NCBI GenBank assembly: GCA_005884305.1
Contig: VAYL01000141.1
Location: 1 to 5,237, forward strand
Source: Actinomycetota bacterium
GTDB lineage: Bacteria > Actinomycetota > Thermoleophilia > Solirubrobacterales > 70-9
Length of the DNA stretch: 5,237 nt
Direction: 5' to 3'
Each line of letters starts with the position of its first letter. Positions within the stretch are counted from its first letter, which is position 1. The position numbers and the translations under genes were made by a program. The notes beneath the pieces are model-generated. The model had not been told where the DNA came from. It worked only from the letters and a program-made list of their open reading frames with translations, and ran no database searches. Shown one piece after another: positions 1-5,237 of this stretch.

Positions 1-815
1 CAGCATCCCGAACGGGCCGAGCCACGGAAACGTCGGCGTGAGCGGGAAGTAGAGGAGCCCTGTCAGCTTTCGCATGACGTCGACCTGCGCGAAGATCGGG
101 GCGGACTCCTCGGCCCCAACGACGCAGGTGGGAACCAGCTGCGCCTCGGCCCGCATGGCCGCCTCGACGAAGCCGCCGCGGCCGAACCGGCGCAGGCGGT
201 AGCGCTCGTCCCCTTCCGCCCCTCTGGGAAGACGAGAACCAGCTGCCGCTCGTCGTAGAGCAGCCGGTGGACGTTCGCGGGGTGCGCGGCCACGCAGCCG
301 ACCTTCGGGATCAGCATCGAGAACCCCGGATAGCCCTTGAAGAAGTGCTCGACCGTTATGTACAGCGGTCGCGGATTCGGATGCTCCTCCCGGATCGCCT
401 TGCCGATCATTGCCGCGTCCGGCGGCAGCGCGCCGGCGTGGTTCGAGACGAGCAGCGCGCCGCTATCGGAGGGCACATTCTCGATCCCCTCGACCTCCGC
501 CCGGAACCAGTAGCGATAGAAGAACTCGATCAGCGTCCGGTCCATGAACCCCTCGACGCGCTCCGACCGCCCCCAGTCGTTCAGGCGCCGCTCGGGCTCG
601 ATCGCCGGGAGGAGCTCGCGCATGCGTTCGGCCGGGCGGCGCTCGGGCAGCTGCTCGGGTGCGTCCCCTGCGTCACCAGCCTCCTCGGCGGGAACGACGG
701 GACCGGCCAGCGATGTGCGGTGTTCCTCTGCCACGAGCGTCGCATTGTGGCAGCCCGGCCGCGGCCCCCTCGCGGCCAATCCCCTACGGCGGCTTCGGCG
801 CCTAACCAGCTCCAT
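1..815 (-). CDS. Lysophospholipid acyltransferase family protein, frameshifted and 3'-truncated by the window edge
   Basis: Probable glycerolipid acyltransferase of the PlsC/MGAT-like superfamily, which transfers an acyl chain to a glycerol(-phosphate) acceptor at the membrane. Counting from the ATG at 815, residues 80-115 carry the domain entry (DWGRSERVEGFMDRTL, then FFYRYWFRAEVEGIENVP). NHAGALPPD at 125-133 is the His...Asp catalytic motif with the wide spacing of this branch, and VFPEGRKG at 195-202 is the acyl-acceptor motif. After that the frame breaks: it continues out of register and stops at 63-65. Shifting the frame at 207-213 restores RYRLRRFGRGGF, then QLVPTCVVGAEESAP and YFPLTPTFPWLGP, open to position 1. 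The true gene therefore extends past the left edge. The first ~75 residues are Arg/Ala/Glu-rich and not domain-like; the real start may be GTG 824, ATG 815 or an internal ATG (for example 623). No clear Shine-Dalgarno is visible. The precise acyl acceptor is unknown. Confidence 0.82.
207..213 (-). other. Frameshift site in the acyltransferase gene
   Basis: On the minus strand the codons AAG GGG ACG AGC follow the FPEGR codons at a run of four G (plus-strand C at 210-213). Upstream the frame encodes a good acyltransferase. Downstream only the shifted frame does (DERYRLRRFGRGGF and onward). One extra G would restore the frame. As I remember the family, homologues carry several more residues between RKGT and RYRLRRFG, so a deletion of about 16 nt would fit as well. 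Sequencing or assembly error cannot be excluded. Confidence 0.8.
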
Positions 816-836
816 TAACGGCACCAGCCAGTTTCG

Positions 837-850
837 GGGCTAAAGCCCCT
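837..850. repeat. Short palindrome GGGGCT-AA-AGCCCC
   Basis: This is a perfect inverted repeat (ggggct/agcccc) in the spacer between the divergent acyltransferase and cyclo-ligase genes. As RNA it would fold as a 5-bp GC stem with a TAAA loop. No U-tract follows on either strand, so it is not a convincing terminator. It may be one unit of a REP-like intergenic palindrome family or an operator; nothing in the window decides. Confidence 0.5.
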
Positions 851-867
851 CACTAACACACCTAGTG
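851..867. repeat. Inverted repeat CACTA-N7-TAGTG
   Basis: Five-base arms (cacta at 851-855, tagtg at 863-867) are separated by acacacc, directly adjacent to the preceding palindrome. The total span of 17 bp is the size of a dimeric repressor site. Arms this short occur by chance, so an operator role is only a possibility. Confidence 0.3.
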
Positions 868-869
868 CT

Positions 870-888
870 GCGGCGACCAAGTCGCCGC
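870..888. repeat. Perfect 8-bp hairpin just upstream of the cyclo-ligase start
   Basis: The arms gcggcgac (870-877) and gtcgccgc (881-888) pair perfectly around a CAA loop. In the plus-strand transcript the hairpin would sit 9 nt before ATG 898 and 21 nt before ATG 910, where no Shine-Dalgarno is visible. It could influence translation of the cyclo-ligase, be part of a dispersed repeat together with the two inverted repeats before it, or act as a weak terminator (only CCTTCT follows, not a U-run). Confidence 0.55.
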
Positions 889-909
889 CCTTCTCATATG
901 TTCCCCTGC

Positions 910-1623
910 ATGCGCTCCAAGGACCAGGTTCGACGTGCCGTGTGGCGGGCCATGGAACGCGAGGGCGTCTCCCGATTTCCGGGGGCCGAGGGCCGCGTGC
1001 CGAACTTCGCCGGCGCCAAGCTCGCCGCCGAGAAGCTCTCCCAGCACCGCTTGTGGAAGCGCGCCCAGGTCGTGAAGACCAATCCCGATTCGCCGCAGAC
1101 TCACGCCAGGCGGCTGGCTCTGGAGCAGGGCAAGAAGCTCGTCATGGCGGTGCCGCGCCTGCGCGACCAGCATCCGTTCCGGCTCCTTGACCCCAAGCGG
1201 CTGACGAAGGCTCAGGTCCGCGAGGCGGCGACGATCAAGGGCGCGCTCAAGCACGGGCGAGTGGTCGCGCTCGAGGAGATCCCGGAGGTCGACTTCGTCC
1301 TCTGCGGCTCCGTCGCGGTGAACCTGAGCGGCGCGAGGATCGGCAAGGGCGGCGGCTTCTCGGACCTCGAGTACGGACTCCTGATCGAGGAATCGAAGAT
1401 CGATCAGCACACCTGCGTCGCGACGACCGTCCACCCCATCCAGATCCTGCGCGAGCACCTGATGATGACCGACCACGACCTCCCGGTCGACCTGATCGTC
1501 ACCCCCCGCGCGGCCATCGACGTCGAGCGCGTGTACGACCGCCCGCGCGGCATCCTGTGGAACCACCTGCAACCTCCCCAGATCCACGAGATCCCGGTGC
1601 TGGAGCGGATGGGATACGCCTGA
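910..1623 (+). CDS. 5-formyltetrahydrofolate cyclo-ligase family protein (MTHFS/MTHFSD-like)
   Basis: Predicted cytosolic enzyme of the 5-formyltetrahydrofolate cyclo-ligase fold, which in characterised members uses ATP to convert 5-formyl-THF to 5,10-methenyl-THF and returns the storage folate to one-carbon metabolism. From ATG 910 it is 237 aa. The N-terminal helix (KDQVRRAVWRAMEREGV) and RFPGAEGRVPNFAGA at 22-36 come first. VVKTNPDSPQ at 54-63 and the conserved KGALKHG at 110-116 follow. GKGGGFSDLEY at 145-155 is the variant of the nucleotide/folate loop (GxGxGYYDR in classic enzymes), and the C-terminal part has TTVHPIQIL and DLPVDLIVTP. The sequence resembles the archaeal/MTHFSD branch more than E. 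coli YgfA, so the exact substrate is inferred. Starts at 898 (ATG) and 865 (GTG) are also in frame. I chose 910 because homologues begin with this helix; 865 would put the hairpin at 870-888 inside the gene. The stop overlaps the next start (TGATG). Confidence 0.82.
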   Translation: MRSKDQVRRAVWRAMEREGVSRFPGAEGRVPNFAGAKLAAEKLSQHRLWKRAQVVKTNPDSPQTHARRLALEQGKKLVMAVPRLRDQHPFRLLDPKRLTKAQVREAATIKGALKHGRVVALEEIPEVDFVLCGSVAVNLSGARIGKGGGFSDLEYGLLIEESKIDQHTCVATTVHPIQILREHLMMTDHDLPVDLIVTPRAAIDVERVYDRPRGILWNHLQPPQIHEIPVLERMGYA

Positions 1624-2621
1624 TGCCAGCCCAGGCCACCGAAGAGCGCACTAGCCTCACGGCTCAGCTCCTCGACGAGTTCTTCCCCTTCGCCTCGCCG
1701 ATGGAGGAGCTCCCGGATGCGACGCCCGCCGAGGGACCGGACCCTTACGGGAACCCGGATCCGGATCCCGAGTGGCTTCGCATCGACTGGCGCGAGCACC
1801 TCCGCCGCATCGACATCGGCGGCGCGCGGGATATCAACTACGTCGAGATGGGGCCGGAGTCCGGGAAGGCGCTTCTCCTCGTCCATGGTCTCGGCGGCGC
1901 CTGGCAGAACTGGCTGGAGACCATCCCTCACTTCGCGCGCGAGCACCGCGTCATCGCGCTCGATCTCCCCGGCTTCGGTCAGGCCCCGCTTCCGGACTGG
2001 GAGGTGTCGGTCGAGGCATACGGCCGGCTCGTGCACGAGTTCGCCGATGCGATCGGCATCCGCACCTGCACCATCGTCGGCAATTCCATGGGCGGATTCG
2101 TGGCCGCGGAGGCCGCCACGCGCCGGCAGGACCGCTTCGAGCAGCTGGTGCTGGCCTCAGCGGCCGGCATCTCCCACGCGCGCATGAAGCGCCAACCCGC
2201 CGAGGTGGCCGCGCGAATGAGCATCGCGACGGCCCCGCTCACGCTCAGGAACGAGCGACGGCTCATCCGGCGCCCGCGCATCCGCCAGATCTTCTTCAGC
2301 GGGCTCTTCTATGCGCCGCACCGTCTGCGGCCCGAGCTCCTGTGGGAGTTTCTCCACCACGGCACCGGCAAGCCCGGCTTCGTCCCGGCCGTACAGGGCC
2401 TGATCGGCTACGACATCCTCGACCGGTTGGAGGACGTGGAGGTGCCGACAATGATCGTCTGGGGCCGCAACGACCACGTTGTCCCTCCGAACGATGCGAT
2501 CGGCTACGCCAAGCGCCTGCACAACTCGCGCACGGTCATCTTCGACAAGACGGGCCACGTGCCGATGGCCGAGCGCCCGGTGCGGTTCAACCGGGTGCTC
2601 GAGGCGTTTCTAGCCGACTAG
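1623..2621 (+). CDS. Alpha/beta hydrolase
   Basis: Alpha/beta-hydrolase fold protein of 332 aa, substrate unknown. The N-terminal ~60 residues are acidic and proline-rich and precede the fold. The core has the oxyanion-hole segment LLVHGLGG (85-92), LDLPGFGQ (113-120) and the nucleophile elbow GNSMGG with Ser155. The cap lies roughly at 185-260. The acid is Asp284 in VWGRND and the base His312 in TGHVPMAERP, so the Ser-Asp-His triad is complete and the protein should be active. The family includes esterases, lipases, C-C hydrolases and haloperoxidase-like enzymes, and nothing here separates these. The start at 1623 shares its A with the stop of the cyclo-ligase gene (TGATG), which points to one transcript and coupled translation. 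A longer in-frame start at 1557 would overlap the upstream gene by 67 nt and is less likely. The stop is 6 nt from the convergent ilvD stop. There is no signal peptide, so it is probably cytosolic. Confidence 0.9.
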   Translation: MPAQATEERTSLTAQLLDEFFPFASPMEELPDATPAEGPDPYGNPDPDPEWLRIDWREHLRRIDIGGARDINYVEMGPESGKALLLVHGLGGAWQNWLETIPHFAREHRVIALDLPGFGQAPLPDWEVSVEAYGRLVHEFADAIGIRTCTIVGNSMGGFVAAEAATRRQDRFEQLVLASAAGISHARMKRQPAEVAARMSIATAPLTLRNERRLIRRPRIRQIFFSGLFYAPHRLRPELLWEFLHHGTGKPGFVPAVQGLIGYDILDRLEDVEVPTMIVWGRNDHVVPPNDAIGYAKRLHNSRTVIFDKTGHVPMAERPVRFNRVLEAFLAD

Positions 2622-2635
2622 CGCAGGCTACTGCG
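2622..2635. terminator. Weak hairpin at the convergent gene junction
   Basis: The sequence CGCAG-GCTA-CTGCG forms a 5-bp stem with a 4-nt loop in the gap between the hydrolase stop (2619-2621) and the ilvD stop (2628-2630), and it overlaps the end of ilvD. It is placed where a bidirectional terminator would be expected, but it has no U-tract on either side and the stem is short. It is a candidate at best. Confidence 0.25.
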
Positions 2636-4283
2636 TAACGGCGCCCTGGGCCGCGGAGCTCACGCTTCGCGCGTACTTCGCCATCACGCCGCTCGTGTAG
2701 TGCGGCGCCGGGGGCTCGTACTCGGCGAGGCGCTGCGCGATCTGCTCGTCCGTCAGGTCCAGATCGAGCCGGCGCGCCTCCACGTCGAAGGTGATCCGGT
2801 CGCCCTCCCGGACCGCGGCGATCGGCCCCCCGCGCACCGCCTCGGGGGCGACGTGGCCCGCCATCAGGCCGTGCGTGGCGCCGGAGAATCGCCCGTCGGT
2901 GAGCAGCGCGACCTCCTCACCCAGACCCTCGCCAACCAGCGCGGCAGTGACGTGCAGCATCTCCCGCATCCCGGGGCCCCCGGATGGACCCTCGTTGCGG
3001 ATAACGATGACGTCGCCGGGCTTGATGGTCTGCTCCGACACGGCGTCGAACGCCGCCTCCTCTGACTCGAACACTCGCGCCGGGCCCTCCTGCCTCAGAC
3101 GCTCGGTGCCCGCGAGCTTCACGACGCAGCCGTCCGGGGCGAGATTTCCGCGCAGGATCGCGAAGCCGCCCTCGGACTTGATTGGATCGTCCGCCGGGCG
3201 CACGACCACCTGACCCGGCGTCTCCTCCGAGGCCTGGGCCTCCTCGCCGATCGTTCGGCCGGTCACCGTCAGGGCGTCGCTGTGCAGCACGCCGACGTCG
3301 GCGAGCCGCTTCGCGATGACCCCGACGCCGCCGGCCTTGTAGAGGTCGGTGGCGACGAACCTGCCACCGGGTTTCAGGTCGGCAAGGAGCGGCGTGGCGC
3401 GGGAGATCCGCTCGAAGTCGTCGATGTCCATCTCGATCCCAGCCTCGCGCGCGACGGCCAGCAGGTGCAGCACGCCGTTGGTAGAGCCGCCCGAGGCGCA
3501 CACCGTGGCGATCGCGTTCTCGATCGACTCCCGAGTGATCACCTGGCCAGCCCTTCGGTCATCGCGAAGCGCCGCGAGCGCCAACCGGCCCGCCTCGCGC
3601 GCGACCTCGGACTTGTCGCCGTTCATCGCCAGCACCATCGCCGAGCCCATCGGCGAGATTCCCATCACCTCGAAGGCGGTGAACTGTCCGCCGCATGCGC
3701 CCGCGCCGGGGCTCGCGCACCCCTCGAGCTCGAGCAGCTCCTCGTCCGACATGTCGCCCGCCGCATGCGCGCCGATCGCCTCGAAGACGTCCTGGATCGT
3801 CACGTCCTTGCCCCGCCAGTGGCCCAGCGCGATCGAGCCGCCGTAGAGCATCACGCTCGGCACGTCCAGCCGGGCGAGCGCCATGACTGCCCCGGGAATC
3901 GTCTTGTCGCACCCGGAGAGGGCGACGACCGCGTCGAACTGGTAGCCGCGCACCGTGAGCTCGATCGAGTCGGCGATCACCTCCCGGCTGATGAGCGAGG
4001 TCTTCATTCCCTCGGTGCCCATCGTGATGCCGTCGGAGATCGCGATCGAGTTGAACTCCATCGGCGTCCCCCCCGCCTCCCGTACGCCCTCCTTGACCGC
4101 CTCGGCGAGGTCACGAAGATGGAAGTTGCACGGCATCGCCTCGATCCACGTGTTCGCAATGCCGACCGTCGGGCGCCGCAGCGCGTCGTCGTCGAACCCG
4201 ATGCCCTTCATGTAGGCGCGGGCCGCGGCCCGGTCGGGGCCGTCGAAGACCGCGGACGAGCGCGGTCGCGGGAGGTCGTTCAC
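2628..4283 (-). CDS. ilvD: Dihydroxy-acid dehydratase
   Basis: Catalyses dehydration of 2,3-dihydroxy-isovalerate and 2,3-dihydroxy-3-methylvalerate to the 2-oxoacids, the step before transamination in valine, leucine and isoleucine synthesis; cytosolic Fe-S enzyme. From GTG 4283 it is 551 aa, near the ~560 aa of the shorter, typically [2Fe-2S] family members. The three cluster ligands are in place: Cys52 (MPCNFH), Cys125 (GCDKTIPG) and Cys197 (GACGGQFTA). Asp84 (ISDGITMG), Asp126 and Lys127 fit the Mg site (the Lys is carboxylated in solved homologues). Ser467 in [10 protein letters not shown] is the catalytic base. CASGGSTN (262-269), EGPSGGPGM (431-439) and the C-terminal [12 protein letters not shown] also match. 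GTG 4283 is preferred over GTG 4311-4313 because it forms a GTGA overlap with the upstream stop and has AGGA 7 nt before it. Last gene of the minus-strand operon; no leader peptide or T-box could lie directly upstream, since the preceding DNA is coding. Confidence 0.97.
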   Translation of the reverse strand: MNDLPRPRSSAVFDGPDRAAARAYMKGIGFDDDALRRPTVGIANTWIEAMPCNFHLRDLAEAVKEGVREAGGTPMEFNSIAISDGITMGTEGMKTSLISREVIADSIELTVRGYQFDAVVALSGCDKTIPGAVMALARLDVPSVMLYGGSIALGHWRGKDVTIQDVFEAIGAHAAGDMSDEELLELEGCASPGAGACGGQFTAFEVMGISPMGSAMVLAMNGDKSEVAREAGRLALAALRDDRRAGQVITRESIENAIATVCASGGSTNGVLHLLAVAREAGIEMDIDDFERISRATPLLADLKPGGRFVATDLYKAGGVGVIAKRLADVGVLHSDALTVTGRTIGEEAQASEETPGQVVVRPADDPIKSEGGFAILRGNLAPDGCVVKLAGTERLRQEGPARVFESEEAAFDAVSEQTIKPGDVIVIRNEGPSGGPGMREMLHVTAALVGEGLGEEVALLTDGRFSGATHGLMAGHVAPEAVRGGPIAAVREGDRITFDVEARRLDLDLTDEQIAQRLAEYEPPAPHYTSGVMAKYARSVSSAAQGAVTQ

Positions 4284-4837
4284 GCGGCGGTCCTGACCCT
4301 TCGGGCCCGCCACTCACGCAGCCGAACGAGGTCGCGGGCGACCTGCGCGGGGTCGAGCTGACGACCCGGGACGTGCATGTTCGCCACCGAGATCAGCTCG
4401 CGCTCACCTCCACGCAGCGACATCCACTTCGCCAGGACATCGTCCGCATCGGGGAGCCGCTGTGCTTCCGAAGGCTCCGAGCGGTCCGGAAAGTCGACGC
4501 AGTACTCGCTGAGCAGCTCGCCGGTATCGGCGTCGAACGCCAGGATCGGCCGGTGCGGGTAGAGAAGATAGCCGTAGCCCTCTCCCTCGCCGCCGTCGAC
4601 GGCGATGAAGCCGAGCTCCATGTACATCGCGTATTCCTCGCCGGAGACGACCGAGCGCAGGAGCTCGCGGGCGCGAGCCTCCGCGCGGCGCTCGCGGCCG
4701 GGGTCGTAGGGTGGGATCCGCTCGCGGTTCTCGCCCTTGGGGATCAGCCGGCGGGCGCGTTCGGCCACCGTCGGGCCGAACCCGACGACCGCCAGGACCG
4801 CCAGGACGATGATCGCCGTCGCGATGAGGGCGCTCAA
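4280..4837 (-). CDS. Membrane-anchored protein of unknown function
   Basis: 185-aa protein that I cannot assign to a named family. Residues 4-21 ([16 protein letters not shown] region) form one hydrophobic segment followed by an Arg/Lys-rich stretch, so it is probably an N-terminal anchor with the rest in the cytoplasm. Residues 22-60 are charged and likely helical. Residues ~57-155 look like a compact alpha+beta domain: [25 protein letters not shown], a Gly/Glu-rich turn, [25 protein letters not shown], then [14 protein letters not shown] and [11 protein letters not shown]. The pattern (LLR helix, Tyr-x-x-GF/Y, YxxxP strand, YCV, LPDAD, AN) recalls unnamed actinobacterial hypothetical proteins, from memory only. 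The TTG at 4837 is inferred because it gives a TTGA overlap with the upstream gene and includes the whole hydrophobic segment; the next Met is inside the domain. Its stop overlaps the ilvD start (GTGA). A lone Cys113 is not a recognisable catalytic motif. Confidence 0.8.
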   Translation of the reverse strand: MSALIATAIIVLAVLAVVGFGPTVAERARRLIPKGENRERIPPYDPGRERRAEARARELLRSVVSGEEYAMYMELGFIAVDGGEGEGYGYLLYPHRPILAFDADTGELLSEYCVDFPDRSEPSEAQRLPDADDVLAKWMSLRGGERELISVANMHVPGRQLDPAQVARDLVRLREWRARRVRTAA

Positions 4838-5076
4838 CCGCCCGCGGCCGGCGGGAAGAACACGACCCGCTCCGCGTCTCGCGGAACCTCCGCGAAATCG
4901 CGGACCATCGTCGCCTCGCGCCGCGGTCCATCGGACGTCGGCACCGCGGCCGACATCCCAAGATCGAGCTGACGGCGAAACTCGGCGATCAGCCTCTCCT
5001 CATCCTCCGAAACCGCCGGATCACCCTCGGCGAGCAACACGTCGCCGTGTCCGGGCTTCATTCGCACGAGCTTCAT
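4834..5076 (-). CDS. Small protein with MoaD-like FFPPxxGG tail, candidate beta-grasp (sulfur-carrier or ubiquitin-like) protein
   Basis: 80-aa protein with no family I can name firmly. The C-terminus, [12 protein letters not shown] followed directly by the stop, closely matches the end of molybdopterin-synthase small subunit MoaD (VAFFPPVxGG). In MoaD, ThiS and CysO the terminal GG is adenylated and thiocarboxylated. The predicted order of elements also fits a beta-grasp fold: strand pair MKLVRMK/GDVLLAE (1-17), helix SEDEERLIAEFRRQLDL (23-39), strand SAAVPT (42-47), strand EATMVRDF (54-61), strand ERVVFFP (69-75). The length equals that of MoaD (~81 aa). The N-terminal two thirds do not otherwise look like MoaD or ThiS, and no moa gene, thiG or E1-like enzyme is visible. 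The ATG at 5076 overlaps the thiD stop (ATGA), and its TGA overlaps the TTG of the next gene. It could be a sulfur carrier, a bacterial ubiquitin-like modifier, or an unrelated protein with a chance tail. Confidence 0.8.
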   Translation of the reverse strand: MKLVRMKPGHGDVLLAEGDPAVSEDEERLIAEFRRQLDLGMSAAVPTSDGPRREATMVRDFAEVPRDAERVVFFPPAAGG

Positions 5077-5237
5077 CGCGACCGGATTATGCCAAGCGCA
5101 TCAACCGGCCCGGGTCCCTCGCCGATGCCGGCCAGACCATTACCCACCGCCTCCGATGCGATCTCGCGGGCCCACCGCGCCGCCTCCGCGACATCCCCGC
5201 CCCGCGCGAGATACGCCGCGAGCGCTGACGAGTGCGT
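5073..5237 (-). CDS. thiD: Hydroxymethylpyrimidine/phosphomethylpyrimidine kinase, C-terminal 54 residues
   Basis: This frame is open from the right window edge to TGA at 5073-5075. It begins THSSALAAYLARGG, the residues that follow the GTGC anion-hole motif of ThiD, and continues with DVAEAARWAREIASEAV and GIGEGPGPVDALG, the typical ThiD C-terminal helix and GxGPVxxL ending. ThiD phosphorylates HMP and HMP-phosphate to the pyrophosphate used in thiamine synthesis; it is a cytosolic ribokinase-fold enzyme. The ATP-binding and substrate residues lie outside the window, so another ribokinase-family kinase cannot be excluded from 54 residues alone. Its stop overlaps the start of the small MoaD-tail gene (ATGA), making thiD the most upstream visible gene of the operon. 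The promoter must lie beyond the right edge or further upstream. Confidence 0.82.
   Translation of the reverse strand, partial: THSSALAAYLARGGDVAEAARWAREIASEAVGNGLAGIGEGPGPVDALGIIRSR

Noticed and set aside
267..818. 183-codon open frame on the plus strand opposite the acyltransferase
   Set aside because: It overlaps the region coding NHAGALPPD and FPEG on the minus strand and shows no motif of its own.
816..909. Sigma-70-type promoters in the divergent spacer
   Set aside because: The best candidate (minus-strand TTGGTC, 17 nt, GTTAGT) matches only half of each consensus box, so I do not call a promoter although one is expected here.
862..1587. 241-codon open frame on the minus strand opposite the cyclo-ligase gene
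   Set aside because: The plus strand carries the recognisable folate-enzyme motifs; the antisense product has no family features.
1557..1622. Upstream in-frame start for the alpha/beta hydrolase
   Set aside because: It would overlap the cyclo-ligase gene by 67 nt and add low-complexity residues; the coupled ATG at 1623 is a better start.
3730..3760. Run of serine codons in a plus-strand frame
   Set aside because: It is the antisense reading of the Glu/Leu-rich segment DEELLELEG of IlvD, not a low-complexity protein or repeat array.
4284..4313. Ten-residue longer ilvD beginning at GTG 4313
   Set aside because: GTG 4283 has the GTGA overlap and an AGGA at suitable spacing. The extra residues (AGPKGQDRR) are not typical of the family.
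3282..4361. 359-codon open frame on the plus strand opposite ilvD
   Set aside because: It is antisense to a gene with every catalytic motif of dihydroxy-acid dehydratase, and its product is Arg/Asp/His-rich with no domain-like pattern. This is a usual artefact of high-GC DNA.

Overview
The window is GC-rich, gene-dense bacterial DNA. Frequent GTG/TTG starts, 4-nt gene overlaps and the protein sequences suggest a high-GC actinobacterium. My impression is the Thermoleophilia/Solirubrobacterales lineage, but no marker gene here proves that. I see no rRNA, tRNA, CRISPR array, transposase or phage gene.

Layout. (1) Positions 1-815, minus strand: a lysophospholipid acyltransferase (PlsC/MGAT-like) that runs off the left edge. 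Its frame is broken near 207-213, just after the FPEG motif, and the rest of the protein continues in another frame to the edge. (2) Positions 816-909: a divergent intergenic region holding three inverted repeats in a row. (3) Positions 910-1623 and 1623-2621, plus strand: a two-gene unit of a 5-formyltetrahydrofolate cyclo-ligase-family protein and an alpha/beta hydrolase, joined by a TGATG stop/start overlap. (4) A 6-nt convergent gap. (5) Positions 5237-2628, minus strand: a compact operon reading, in transcription order, thiD (3' end only), an 80-aa small protein with a MoaD-like FFPPxxGG tail, a 185-aa membrane-anchored protein of unknown function, and ilvD. All three junctions in this operon are exact 4-nt stop/start overlaps (ATGA, TTGA, GTGA), so the four reading frames are probably translationally coupled.

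How the genes may work together. ilvD makes the 2-oxoacid precursors of valine, leucine and isoleucine. thiD makes the pyrimidine half of thiamine diphosphate, the cofactor of acetohydroxyacid synthase earlier in the same pathway, so a metabolic link is conceivable. The two genes between them are the least explained part of the window. The small protein looks like a beta-grasp sulfur-carrier or ubiquitin-like protein ending in a free GG, and its membrane-anchored neighbour has no function I can name. No E1-like activating enzyme, protease or sulfurtransferase is in view, so any conjugation or sulfur-carrier role is a hypothesis.
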